Of a stretch of DNA of 35,323 bases, positions 15,957 to 23,781 are shown one piece after another. Below the pieces are notes generated by a model, which worked only from the letters and a program-made list of their open reading frames with translations, was not told the origin of the DNA and made no database searches. Position 1 is the stretch's first letter. Every line of letters starts with the position of its first letter. The translations under genes and the position numbers were made by a program. Source of the stretch: Eubacteriales bacterium (GTDB lineage Bacteria > Bacillota > Clostridia > Oscillospirales > Oscillospiraceae); the NCBI GenBank assembly GCA_030539285.1, contig JAUNSH010000030.1, forward strand, positions 1 to 35,323, in the 5' to 3' direction.

Positions 15957-15997
15957 TTAAAAAATTTTAAAAATAATTATGAATCTCCTTTTAGCTA

Positions 15998-16028
15998 TTG
16001 ATTTTTGTTGAAAATCTGATATGATATC
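15998..16028 (+). promoter_or_regulatory. Promoter of the DUF1177-AroM operon with palindromic operator
   Basis: TTGATT (15998-16003) and TATGAT (16020-16025) are 16 bp apart. The -10 box lies inside the palindrome GATAT-G-ATATC (16018-16028), so a bound repressor would block initiation. The RpiR regulator at the operon's end is the natural candidate. Confidence 0.65.
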
Positions 16029-16086
16029 TGCATTAGACGTCCGGTGGAGATTCAAAATTCTGCCGGTAAAAACAGGAGGTCATCAT

Positions 16087-17025
16087 ATGCTCATTAAACA
16101 GGTAATTGAAGTATTTGACATTCTCGACAGCAGCACCGTAGACGGCAATGCGGTCAAGGTTTATCTGGAGTCCGTCAATCCCAACGCCAATGTGGAGGTA
16201 TATCCTCTGGTGGGACCGAAAGGCAGCACCGACATGGTCAAGGTGCGTATTCCCGGCACCAGGGGCAAGTCCTCCGGCGGCGACGCGCCGACCATCGGCA
16301 TTCTGGGCCGTCTCGGCGGCATCGGTGCCCGGCCGGAGATGATCGGCTTCGTGTCCGATGGCGACGGCGCACTGGCGGCGCTGGCGGTTGCCGCCAAGCT
16401 GCTGGATATGCAGCGCAAGGGCGACTATCTGGACGGCGACGTATTCGTTTCCACCCAGATCTGCCCCCATGCCCCCACCGCGCCCCATAAGCCCGTCCCC
16501 TTCATGGGCTCCCCGGTGGAAATGTCTCAGGTGAACCGGGAGGAGGTCAGCCCCGAGCTGGACGCCATTCTCACCGTGGATACCACCAAGGGCAATCGGG
16601 TCATCAACACCCGTGGCTTCGCCATCTCCAATACGGTCAAGAAGGGCTGGATCCTGCCCGTTTCCGAGACCTTGCTGGACATCATGCAGCGCACCACCGG
16701 TCAGCTTCCCTGGGTATTCCCCCTGAGTATGCAGGACATCACCCCCTACGGAAATGACGTTTACCATCTCAACAGCATCCTGCAGCCCTGCACCGCCACG
16801 GACGCCCCCTGTGTCGGCGTGGCGATCACTACGGAAACGCCGGTACCGGGCTGTGCCACCGGCGCCAGCCACTTCGCCGACGTGGAAGAAGCTTCCCGCT
16901 TCATGCTGGAAGTTGCCAAGAGCTTTGGCCGCGGCGAGGTCAGCTTCTATGACCCGGCGGAATATGACCGCCTGCAGAAGCTCTACGGCAGTATGGCTCA
17001 CCTGCAGACGCTGGGCAGGGAATAA
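16087..17025 (+). CDS. DUF1177 family protein
   Basis: A 312-residue protein of the DUF1177 family, uncharacterised, and in my knowledge usually found beside AroM, peptidase and racemase-like genes as here. Recognisable stretches are IKQVIEVFDILDSSTVDG at the N-terminus, TRGKSSGGDAPTIGILGRLG, the His/Cys-containing QICPHAPTAPHKPVPFMGSP, and a C-terminal VGVAITTETPVPGCATGASH. The His/Cys/Asp-rich loops could hold a metal or catalytic site, but this is inference. ATG 16087 has AGGAGGT 6 bases upstream; the in-frame ATG at 16021 lies inside the promoter. It is the first gene of a six-gene rightward operon. Confidence 0.88.
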   Translation: MLIKQVIEVFDILDSSTVDGNAVKVYLESVNPNANVEVYPLVGPKGSTDMVKVRIPGTRGKSSGGDAPTIGILGRLGGIGARPEMIGFVSDGDGALAALAVAAKLLDMQRKGDYLDGDVFVSTQICPHAPTAPHKPVPFMGSPVEMSQVNREEVSPELDAILTVDTTKGNRVINTRGFAISNTVKKGWILPVSETLLDIMQRTTGQLPWVFPLSMQDITPYGNDVYHLNSILQPCTATDAPCVGVAITTETPVPGCATGASHFADVEEASRFMLEVAKSFGRGEVSFYDPAEYDRLQKLYGSMAHLQTLGRE

Positions 17026-17037
17026 TCAGCTTTTGTC

Positions 17038-17096
17038 CCCGCCGGCGGGTTTGTCCGGCGGGATATGGGCGGAGGAGCATCCGCTCCTCCGCCTTT
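17038..17096 (+). promoter_or_regulatory. Two tandem hairpins between DUF1177 and aroM
   Basis: CCCGCCGG pairs with CCGGCGGG (17038-17062). A perfect 11-bp stem, GGCGGAGGAGC with its complement around ATCC (17068-17093), follows and ends in TTTGCG. These may act as a leaky terminator or an mRNA stabiliser that sets the first gene above the rest. Confidence 0.7.
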
Positions 17097-17119
17097 GCGC
17101 GACAGAAAGGAGATTCAAT

Positions 17120-17794
17120 ATGAAGATCGGTGCCATTACCATCGGGCAGGCGCCCCGGGTGGATGTAACGTGCGATATTATGGATATCTTTGACGGGAAG
17201 ATCGAACTGCTGCAGCGGGGCGGGCTGGACGGCCTGAGCCGGGCCCAGATCGAGACCTTTGCCCCGCAGGAGGGGGATTACGTCCTCGTATCCCGCCTCA
17301 CCGACGGCTCTTCCGTCACCTTTGCCGAGCGTTATATCCTCGGCAATCTGCAAAAGGGGATCGATGAACTGGAGGCGGCCGGCGTGGCGCTGATCATGGT
17401 GTTCTGCACCGGCAGCTTCCCCGCGTCCCTGACGGCTCACGTGCCCATGGTGTTTCCCTGCGATGTGCTGCACCGGGTCGTGCCGCTGCTGAGCAAAAAG
17501 TCCTCCATCGCGGCGGTGACGCCCTCCCCGCTGCAGCTTGAGCAGAACACGCAGAAGTGGGCGGGCTTTGTGGACCGCTGTGTCAGCGTTGCCGCCTCCC
17601 CCTATGGGGACTGGGCAGATCTGGAAGCCGCCGCGGAGCAAATCCGGGGGATGGACGACGTGGATGTGGTGGTGCTGGACTGCATCGGCTTTACCCAGGA
17701 GATGAAGAGAATGTTTGCCGAGAAGACCGGCAAGCTGGTGGTCCTGCCCCGGACACTGCTGGCAAGAGTGGTTTCGGAAGTTACTGACCTGTAA
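17120..17794 (+). CDS. AroM family protein
   Basis: A 224-residue protein of the AroM family, the same length as E. coli AroM, whose function is not established. The N-terminus has the family mark MKIGAITIGQAPRVDV. Two cysteines sit where Asp/Glu-racemase-fold enzymes keep their catalytic pair: Cys96 (VFCTGSFP) and Cys188 (VLDCIGFTQEM). I infer a racemase- or lyase-like reaction on a small carboxylate or cyclic amide. ATG 17120 has AAAGGAG 7 bases upstream; the open frame reaching back to 16754 is the shadow of DUF1177. The ribosome site of the next gene overlaps its stop codon. Confidence 0.9.
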   Translation: MKIGAITIGQAPRVDVTCDIMDIFDGKIELLQRGGLDGLSRAQIETFAPQEGDYVLVSRLTDGSSVTFAERYILGNLQKGIDELEAAGVALIMVFCTGSFPASLTAHVPMVFPCDVLHRVVPLLSKKSSIAAVTPSPLQLEQNTQKWAGFVDRCVSVAASPYGDWADLEAAAEQIRGMDDVDVVVLDCIGFTQEMKRMFAEKTGKLVVLPRTLLARVVSEVTDL

Positions 17795-17808
17795 GGAGAA
17801 TGGATAGC

Positions 17809-18750
17809 ATGGAACTGAAAGAGATTGCAAAAAATGTGATGACCGCCTGTCTGGCAGTGAAGCCGGAGGAGGATGTGCTGATCATCACCGATGATACCCG
17901 GCTTACCATCGGACAGGCCCTGTACGAGGGAGCCAAAGAGCTGGGCTGCGAGGCCATGCTGATGGTCATGCGGGAGCGGGAGGTATCCGGTCAGGAGCCG
18001 CCCAGGACCGTCGCTGAAGCGATGAAGGCAGCGGATGTGGTGATTTGTCCCACCGCGAAATCCCTGACCCATACCAACGCCAAGATCGCTGCCCAGAAAA
18101 CCGGCACGCGGATCGCCACCATGCCCGGCATTACCGAGGAGATGTTCCGTCAGGGTGCCATGACCGCGGACTACAAGGCGGTAGAGGTCCTGACCGCCAA
18201 GGTCTGCGAGCTGCTGACCAAAGCCAGCACGGCTACCATTATCAAGGATGGATGCATCCTGAAGCTGGGCCTTGCGGGGCGGGACGGTGTCCCCAGCCCC
18301 GGTGTGTACCGGGAAAGGGGCCAGTGCGGCAATCTGCCCTCCGGCGAAGGCTATATCGCCCCGCTGGAAAACGAGGTTGAGGGAGAAGTGATCGTGGATG
18401 GTTCCATGGTGGGCATCGGCAAGCTGGATTCTCCCCTGAAGTTTGTCATCCATGATGGAAAGATCCAGAGCATTACCGGTGAAAAGAGCGAAATGCTGGA
18501 TATTCTGCTGGCAAATGACCGGAATCGTACGGTGGCGGAGCTGGGTATCGGCACCAACGAAGCCGCGATCCTCAACGGGATCATCCTGGAGGACGAAAAG
18601 GTCTACGGAACAGTCCACGTTGCCTTCGGGACCAACACCTCCTTTGGCGGCGTCAACAAGGCAGACTGCCATATGGACGGCATTATTCTCAAACCCACGC
18701 TGTATCTGGACGATCTGCTGGTCATTCAGAACGGTGAATTCATGATTTGA
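17809..18750 (+). CDS. M29-like metallo-aminopeptidase family protein
   Basis: A 313-residue cytoplasmic protein of the aminopeptidase T/M29 superfamily, which also contains ring-cleaving NicX-type enzymes. Likely metal ligands are in the expected order: Glu180 (LPSGE), Glu251 (GIGTNE), His270 (GTVHVAFG), and His288 with Asp290 (DCHMD). The N-terminal half is a Rossmann-like domain (EEDVLIITDDTRL). It would release N-terminal residues from a small peptide, or open an amide or ring if NicX-like. ATG 17809 is preferred over 17800, since AAGGAG (17793-17798) is 10 bases from the former and 1 from the latter. The C-terminal position of the ligands fits the family, but specificity is unknown. Confidence 0.82.
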   Translation: MELKEIAKNVMTACLAVKPEEDVLIITDDTRLTIGQALYEGAKELGCEAMLMVMREREVSGQEPPRTVAEAMKAADVVICPTAKSLTHTNAKIAAQKTGTRIATMPGITEEMFRQGAMTADYKAVEVLTAKVCELLTKASTATIIKDGCILKLGLAGRDGVPSPGVYRERGQCGNLPSGEGYIAPLENEVEGEVIVDGSMVGIGKLDSPLKFVIHDGKIQSITGEKSEMLDILLANDRNRTVAELGIGTNEAAILNGIILEDEKVYGTVHVAFGTNTSFGGVNKADCHMDGIILKPTLYLDDLLVIQNGEFMI

Positions 18751-18760
18751 GGGAAAACGT

Positions 18761-19420
18761 ATGTCTGAAAAGAAGCCTTTCAAGGTCGGTTTGATCCGCG
18801 TCCTCACCTCAGAGGATCAGGATTTTGTGGATATGCATGGCCGGCTTATTATGGAGAATTTTCCGGGGATCGAAGTGGAGAGCCGCTGCATCCCCGATCA
18901 GTGGGAGGGGATCCACAGCCATGAGCTGGAGCGGATCGCCGTTCCCAAGATCGTCGCGCTGGCAGAGGAATTCCGGGACAAGGACATGATCCTTGTCAGC
19001 TGCGCGGACGACCCCGGCGTGGCGGAGATCCGCCAGGCCCTGCCCGGAATGCCGGTCACCGGCGGCGGGGAGACCACCGTTGCTGTTGCCAGCAAATACA
19101 GCGAAAAGATCGGTGTCCTGGGCATCGTGGATTACGCGCCCAAGGCCTATGTGCGGATGGCGAAGGAAAAACTGGTCTGCGTGGAGAAGCCCGAGGGTGT
19201 CAACAGTACGCTGGATCTGATGACTCCGGAAGGAAAAGCCAGCTGCCTGGAATGCGCCAAAAAGATCAAGGCCAAGGGTGCGGGGGTCATTGCGCTGGGC
19301 TGCACGGGTCTTGCGACCATCGGCGTCGCAAAATGGCTTGAGGCGGAGGTCGGCATCCCTGTGATCGATCCCGTTTTGGCAGAGGGCCTGTTCGCCTACT
19401 ATGAATCCATCCGTCGATAA
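18761..19420 (+). CDS. Asp/Glu/hydantoin racemase family protein
   Basis: A 219-residue enzyme of the aspartate/glutamate/hydantoin racemase family. The two catalytic cysteines are visible: Cys81 in VSCADDPGV and Cys181 in ALGCTGLA, each at the end of a beta-strand as in the family. The N-terminal KVGLIRVLTSED and the GGGETTVAVA segment also fit hydantoin-racemase-like members. It would invert a stereocentre at the alpha carbon of an amino acid or hydantoin, matching the pathway logic of the surrounding operon. Ribosome site GAGGG is 7 bases upstream; the gene starts 10 bp after the aminopeptidase-like gene. Confidence 0.87.
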   Translation: MSEKKPFKVGLIRVLTSEDQDFVDMHGRLIMENFPGIEVESRCIPDQWEGIHSHELERIAVPKIVALAEEFRDKDMILVSCADDPGVAEIRQALPGMPVTGGGETTVAVASKYSEKIGVLGIVDYAPKAYVRMAKEKLVCVEKPEGVNSTLDLMTPEGKASCLECAKKIKAKGAGVIALGCTGLATIGVAKWLEAEVGIPVIDPVLAEGLFAYYESIRR

Positions 19421-19432
19421 GGAGACAGCATT

Positions 19433-20518
19433 ATGATCAAACTGACAAAAGAATTGTGCGAACTGGCCCTGATGGGCGGCCTGCCCCTGGGCGGTGGCGG
19501 CGGCGGCCTGCTGAGTGCAGGACGGGAGGCGCTGGAGGAGACGTTCCGGCACACCGACGCGCTGACCATGCTGGACGTATCCGAGCTGGACCCGGACGCG
19601 GTGGTTGTGACGGTTTCCACCGTTGGCGCGCCCTCCGCCAAGGATGTTCACCTGACAAGCCAGCACTGGATGACCGCGCTTAAGAACTTTGAGGAAATGA
19701 CCGGGCAGAAGATCGCCGGTTTCATCTCCTGCGAAAACGGCGCCATCTCCACTGCCAACGGCTGGATCATTTCTGCCCTCACCGGCATCCCCATCGTGGA
19801 CGCGCCCTGCAATGGCCGCGCCCATCCCACGGGCACCATGGGCAGCATGGGACTTAACACCATCTGCGACTACATGAGTGTTCAGTCCTCCTGCGGCGGA
19901 AATCCTGACCGGTATATCGAAACCGTTGCCCGGGGACGCCTTGACACCACCGCGCGGATGACCCGTCAGTGCGCGGTGGCCAGCGGCGGTATGGTCGGCG
20001 TTATCCGAAACCCTGTGACGGCGGCGTACCTTGCCAAAAACGGCGCCGTGGGTGCCATTTCTCAGGCGATCGCTCTCGGAAAGCTGTATTCTTCCTGTGC
20101 CAGCGGCGGGGAATTTGTGTCCAGGCTCCAGGAAACCATGGACGCCAGGGTGCTGGCTCATGGAAAGATCGAAAACTACGAGCTGAAAATGGAGGGCGGT
20201 CTGGATGTGGGCCGTCTGGATGTGGCCGGTCCTGAGGGAAGAGTCAGCCTGACCTTCTTCAATGAGTATATGCTCGCGGAGCGGGACGGCACGCGGCTGG
20301 CAACATTCCCGGATCTGATCTGCACCCTGGACGCGCAGACCGGCGAAGCCATTTCTACCGCGGAAGCGGCCAACGGCCGGGAGGCTTATGCCCTCGTGAT
20401 CCCCAAGGAGAAGCTGATCCTGGGAGCCGGAATGCGCCAGCGTTCCCTGTTTAAGGAAGTCGAGGACCTGATCCACAAGGATATGACGGCCTGCAACGAA
20501 GGCCTCTTTGTGGACTGA
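19433..20518 (+). CDS. DUF917 / S-methyl-thiohydantoin desulfurase-like protein
   Basis: A 361-residue cytoplasmic protein of the DUF917 family, whose N-terminal domain is now named after S-methyl thiohydantoin desulfurase. The glycine-rich start MGGLPLGGGGGG (residues 14-25), the VVVTVSTVGAPSA strand and the NGWIISALTGIPIVDAPCNGRAHP motif are characteristic. The C-terminal half (RVSLTFFNEYMLAERDG) matches the second family domain. Hydantoinase-related members often adjoin hydantoinase or racemase genes. Here it is the last enzyme of the operon, following a racemase, which suggests a five-membered cyclic amide or thiohydantoin intermediate. AAGGAG lies 7 bases upstream. Confidence 0.85.
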   Translation: MIKLTKELCELALMGGLPLGGGGGGLLSAGREALEETFRHTDALTMLDVSELDPDAVVVTVSTVGAPSAKDVHLTSQHWMTALKNFEEMTGQKIAGFISCENGAISTANGWIISALTGIPIVDAPCNGRAHPTGTMGSMGLNTICDYMSVQSSCGGNPDRYIETVARGRLDTTARMTRQCAVASGGMVGVIRNPVTAAYLAKNGAVGAISQAIALGKLYSSCASGGEFVSRLQETMDARVLAHGKIENYELKMEGGLDVGRLDVAGPEGRVSLTFFNEYMLAERDGTRLATFPDLICTLDAQTGEAISTAEAANGREAYALVIPKEKLILGAGMRQRSLFKEVEDLIHKDMTACNEGLFVD

Positions 20519-20533
20519 CCCCGGGAGCAGGCA

Positions 20534-21370
20534 ATGGATCCAATTATTCGTAAAATAGAGGAATTGATCCTGACCCGGTCAGAAGCACAGGCAGCGGATT
20601 ATATTATTGATCATCTGGACACCATCGGCCTGTGCACCTCCCGGGAGGTGGCTTCCGCGGTGGGTGTCAGCGATACCTCGGTGATCCGCCTGATCCGCAA
20701 GCTGGGATTCGACAGTTATACCCAGTTCCGAAACGCCATGAATTCCCGTATTTCCAGTCAGTATCAGCGGGAGCCATCGGAAAAGCGGCAGGGAGAAGCG
20801 GACTCTGGCCGCGGCATGGTCGATGCCCTCAGCGGCATGATTTTTGAAAATCTGAGAAGGACCTTTCAGCGGCTGGATGATGCTACCATCCATCAGATCG
20901 TGGATGTTCTGCTGCAAAGCCGGCACAAGTATATCGCCGGCTTCCACACCACCTCCGGCTGCGCCCAGTATATGGCCACCCGTCTGGTGAAGCTGCTGCC
21001 CCATGTGATCCCTGTTGTGAATGCGGACAGCAGCTCGGTGGAGGCGATCCTCGATATCGGTCCGGAGGACTGCCTGGTGGTGTACAGCTTTCTGCGGTAT
21101 TCCAGGATCAACGCACCCCTGATGAAGCTGGCAAAGCAAAACGGCGCCCGCGTGATCCTTGTCACCGACAGGGTCTCCTCCCCGCTGGCCCGAAAGGCAG
21201 ACATTGTGCTGCTGACGCCCATTGCCAGCGCGGATCAGTCCTATTCCTACGCGGCGCCGCTGGCCGTTTCGGAGATCATACTGATGAAGCTGATCGCCCG
21301 CAGCGGCACCGACGGAGAGGCCCGGATGCACCGGGTGGAAAGCCTTTTGGAGCATCCCGATCTGTCCTGA
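20534..21370 (+). CDS. MurR/RpiR-family transcriptional regulator
   Basis: A 278-residue regulator. Residues 1 to about 77 form the RpiR N-terminal helix-turn-helix (SREVASAVGVSDTSVIRLIRKLG); a SIS sugar-phosphate-binding-type domain covers about 115-245 (HKYIAGFHTTSGCAQYMA, DCLVVYSFLRYSRI, VILVTDRVSSPLA). In this setting the SIS pocket probably senses a pathway intermediate rather than a sugar phosphate. It starts 15 bp after the DUF917 gene, so it is cotranscribed and likely controls its own operon and the divergent OPT gene through the palindromes at 15940 and 16018. A terminator follows. Confidence 0.92.
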   Translation: MDPIIRKIEELILTRSEAQAADYIIDHLDTIGLCTSREVASAVGVSDTSVIRLIRKLGFDSYTQFRNAMNSRISSQYQREPSEKRQGEADSGRGMVDALSGMIFENLRRTFQRLDDATIHQIVDVLLQSRHKYIAGFHTTSGCAQYMATRLVKLLPHVIPVVNADSSSVEAILDIGPEDCLVVYSFLRYSRINAPLMKLAKQNGARVILVTDRVSSPLARKADIVLLTPIASADQSYSYAAPLAVSEIILMKLIARSGTDGEARMHRVESLLEHPDLS

Positions 21371-21432
21371 CCGGTTGGGGATACAACCGCCTGAACAGCG
21401 TTGCGTAAGGGAAATTGATGCGGGGATAAACA

Positions 21433-21470
21433 AAGCCCGGCAGGCGGTTGACGCTTGCCGGGCTGCTTTT
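21433..21470 (+). terminator. Terminator of the DUF1177-RpiR operon (repeat copy 1)
   Basis: AGCCCGGCA and TGCCGGGCT form a 9-bp stem around a 13-base loop, followed by GCTTTTT. The 32-base block 21433-21464 recurs exactly at 21828-21859. Confidence 0.85.
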
Positions 21471-21525
21471 TCTTATGGAAAACGGACGGGCAATGGCGAA
21501 TACAGTAGCCTTGGAGGTGACGCGT

Positions 21526-21723
21526 ATGCTCGCAGCCGTATGGCTGATGCTCAGCACGCTGCTGTATTCCCTGCAAATAAGCACTGGTTCCTTCCCAAAG
21601 CCGCTGACAGAGGAAGAAGAACGCCACTATCTGGCACTGGTCCAGCAGGGCGACCTGGAAGCGAGAAATGTCCTCATAGAACGCAACCTGCGTCTGGTGG
21701 CCCACATTATGAATAAGAGATAA
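21526..21723 (+). CDS. sigK: Sporulation sigma factor SigK, N-terminal part (gene interrupted)
   Basis: This is the first part of the late mother-cell sigma factor. The 65-residue frame starts with a hydrophobic pro-sequence-like segment (MLAAVWLMLSTLLYSLQ), then the SigK N-terminal consensus FPKPLTEEEERHYLALVQQ and RNVLIERNLRLVAHI of region 2.1. It stops at TAA 21721 two codons after the shared TAAGA core. The true gene continues at 32415: joining codon AAG (21715-21717) to AAA at 32418 gives AHIMNKKYYAQTADQEDLIS in frame, which is the expected SigK sequence. GGAGGTGA lies 5 bases before the start. The chromosomal form makes no SigK; DNA rearrangement is needed. Confidence 0.93.
   Translation: MLAAVWLMLSTLLYSLQISTGSFPKPLTEEEERHYLALVQQGDLEARNVLIERNLRLVAHIMNKR
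21714..21718. other. Left attachment core (attL) of the sigK-intervening element
   Basis: TAAGA is the only sequence shared with the right break at 32414-32418 in the register that restores the sigK frame. The crossover of the serine recombinase should fall within these five bases. CACATTATGA occurs just to the left (21703-21712) and again 67 bases on, at 21770-21779, inside the element. Confidence 0.75.
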
Positions 21724-21827
21724 CGCCCGCGGAAACTTTCGGTGGCGGACAAACGGCGGATTTTGTCCGCACATTATGACAGAGTCGAGAAGAAACACTG
21801 GAACGCAGTAATGATGTAAATAAGGAC

Positions 21828-21859
21828 AAGCCCGGCAGGCGGTTGACGCTTGCCGGGCT
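21828..21859 (-). terminator. Terminator-like hairpin after the ABC permeases (repeat copy 2)
   Basis: An exact second copy of the 32-base hairpin at 21433-21464. Here it lies downstream of the leftward ABC operon. The minus-strand side lacks a good T-run (TTGTCCTTATTT), while the plus side reads TTATAGTTTTG. Another 9-bp hairpin (GCGGACAAA with its complement, 21745-21770) lies between it and attL. Confidence 0.65.
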
Positions 21860-21887
21860 TATAGTTTTGTTGTTGGTGAGAAACAGA

Positions 21888-22757
21888 TCAGCCCTTGACG
21901 GAGCCGGCGGTAACGCCCTTGATGATGGATTTGCTCAGGAGGATGTAGACGATCACGACGGGCAGGATGGCCAGCAGGATGAACATATACACCTTGCCCA
22001 TATCGAACTTGGAGTAGTCGGCGCTGCGCAGCTGGGCGATCATCAGAGGAACGGTCTTCATCTCGGCCTTGTCAAGCAGCAGGGCGGGCATGAAGTAGTT
22101 GTTCCAGGACTGGACGAAGTTGAAGATCAGCTGCACCGCGATGGCGGGCTTCAGCATGGGCAGGATGATGGTGTTGAAGGTGCGGAACTCGCCGGAGCCA
22201 TCCACACGGGCGGCGTCGATGATCTCCATGGGCAGGACGCTTTCCATGTACTGCTTCATATAGAAGAAGACAACGGGAGCGGCGATGCCAGGGACGATCA
22301 GGGGGATGTAGCTGTTGGTCCAGCCCAGCTTCACGCACATCTGGTAGAAGCCGGTAGCGGAGACCTGGGTGGGGATGACCATGACGGCCATGATGAAGGT
22401 GAAGGCCACCTTCTTGAGCTTAAAGTCATAGGCATGGATGCCGTAGGCCGTCAGAGCGGAGAAGTAAGTGGACAGCAGGGCGGTGGAGGCCGCGATGATG
22501 AAGCTGTTCAGCATACCTCTGGGGATGTTGATGGAAGCGTCTGTCCAGGCGTTGTACAGGTTCTTGAAGAAGTAGTTGCTGGGCAGGAGCTTGAAGCCGC
22601 CCTGCAGATCCGCGTTGGAGCGGGTGGCGTTGACGAACAGCATATAGAAGGAGAACAGGCACAGCACGGACAGGAAGATCAGGATGACATACACCGCAAA
22701 GCGGCTGGCTTTCAGCTTGCGTCTGGCGCTCAGGTTTTCTTTGGACAGTTCGTTCAT
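21888..22757 (-). CDS. Carbohydrate ABC transporter permease (MalG-type)
   Basis: A 289-residue inner-membrane subunit of a sugar ABC importer with six hydrophobic segments. The EAA loop that docks the ATPase is clear (EIIDAARVDGSGEFRTFNTI), as is the family C-terminal pattern with a long final helix and SIIKGVTAGSVKG. The start has AAGGAGGG 7 bases upstream. It follows the partner permease by 12 bp. With the solute-binding protein and the GH94/GH1 genes it most likely imports cellobiose or short cello-oligosaccharides. No ATPase gene is in the cluster, so a shared MsmK-like ATPase elsewhere is expected. Confidence 0.93.
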   Translation of the reverse strand: MNELSKENLSARRKLKASRFAVYVILIFLSVLCLFSFYMLFVNATRSNADLQGGFKLLPSNYFFKNLYNAWTDASINIPRGMLNSFIIAASTALLSTYFSALTAYGIHAYDFKLKKVAFTFIMAVMVIPTQVSATGFYQMCVKLGWTNSYIPLIVPGIAAPVVFFYMKQYMESVLPMEIIDAARVDGSGEFRTFNTIILPMLKPAIAVQLIFNFVQSWNNYFMPALLLDKAEMKTVPLMIAQLRSADYSKFDMGKVYMFILLAILPVVIVYILLSKSIIKGVTAGSVKG

Positions 22758-22769
22758 ATTCTTCCCTCC

Positions 22770-23711
22770 TTAGTCCTTCTTGGTCAGGGAGCGGTAAACC
22801 AGGATGCTCAGCAGACCCGTGATGATGAAGATGATCACGGAGATGGCGCCGGACATACCGTAGTTCTTGCTGGTCTTCAGATAGTTGTTCAGGTACATGA
22901 TCAGGGTCGTGGAGGTGCGGTTGGGCGTGCCCATACCGTTGGTCAGAACCTGAGGCACATCGAACATCTGCAGGCCGCCGATCAGGGCAGTGATGATGGT
23001 GTAGACCAGGATGGGGGTCAGCAGGGGCAGGGTGACCTTAAAGAAGGTCTGGGTGGCGCTGGCGCCGTCAATGTTGGCGGCTTCAAACATATTCTGGTCG
23101 ATGCCCATGATGCCAGCCATCAGCAGAATGGTGGTGTTGCCGAACCACAACAGGAAGTTCATCAGGCAGATGAGGCCCCGAACCGTAATTTTAATGGAGA
23201 AGAAATCGATTGGCTGATCCGCAATGCCCATCTGCATCAGCAGCTGGTTCACCGGGCCGACATTGGAGAACAGGGTGAAGAACAGCATGGAGAATGCGGA
23301 GGCCATGATCAGGTTGGGCATATAGATGACGGTCTTGAAGAACTGCTGTCCCTTGATATTCAGCCGGTAGCTGGTGAAGAAGATGGCCAGCAGCAGCGCA
23401 ATGACGATCTGCGGGATGGCGCCGCCCAGCCACAGCACGACCGTGTTACCGGCGTACTTCAGGATATCAATGGTTCCGTTGGCGTCCGGGGTGAAGAGCT
23501 TGATGTAGTTGGCCAGGCCCACGAAGTTGGGGCCAACCTGCTTCAATCCGGAGCGGTAGTTCTCGAAGAAGCTGTTGTAGATGGTCAGGATCAGGGGATA
23601 GAGGTTAAAAATGGCGTAGGTGATGAAAAAGGGTGCGATGAACAGGTAGCCCCACTTGGCATAGCTGATGCCTTTTCGTTTGGTGGGCGCTTTATCACGC
23701 AGTTGATTCAT
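22770..23711 (-). CDS. Carbohydrate ABC transporter permease (MalF-type)
   Basis: A 313-residue membrane subunit with six hydrophobic segments. The first helix region (YAKWGYLFIAPFFITYAIF) and the EAA loop (MFEAANIDGASATQTFFKVT) are typical of MalF/UgpA-type sugar permeases. ATG 23711 is used because AAGGAGG is 8 bases upstream; the longer frame from 23747 begins before this ribosome site. It pairs with the MalG-type permease downstream and is preceded by the binding-protein gene with an attenuator-like hairpin between them. Confidence 0.93.
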   Translation of the reverse strand: MNQLRDKAPTKRKGISYAKWGYLFIAPFFITYAIFNLYPLILTIYNSFFENYRSGLKQVGPNFVGLANYIKLFTPDANGTIDILKYAGNTVVLWLGGAIPQIVIALLLAIFFTSYRLNIKGQQFFKTVIYMPNLIMASAFSMLFFTLFSNVGPVNQLLMQMGIADQPIDFFSIKITVRGLICLMNFLLWFGNTTILLMAGIMGIDQNMFEAANIDGASATQTFFKVTLPLLTPILVYTIITALIGGLQMFDVPQVLTNGMGTPNRTSTTLIMYLNNYLKTSKNYGMSGAISVIIFIITGLLSILVYRSLTKKD

Positions 23712-23781
23712 AAGTACATCCTCCTTGCTTTCTTGTCTTCGATTCAAACCGTGGAAACACGTTCTGAAGCCAGGACAAGAT

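Noticed and set aside
16754-17119. Upstream extension of the AroM frame.
   Set aside because: It overlaps DUF1177 in another frame. The AAAGGAG at 17106-17112 and the family N-terminus place the start at 17120.
21500-21506. ATACAGT before sigK as a SigE/SigK -10 box.
   Set aside because: It lies so close to the ribosome site that the transcript would start within it, and no fitting -35 is visible. The real sigK promoter is not identified.
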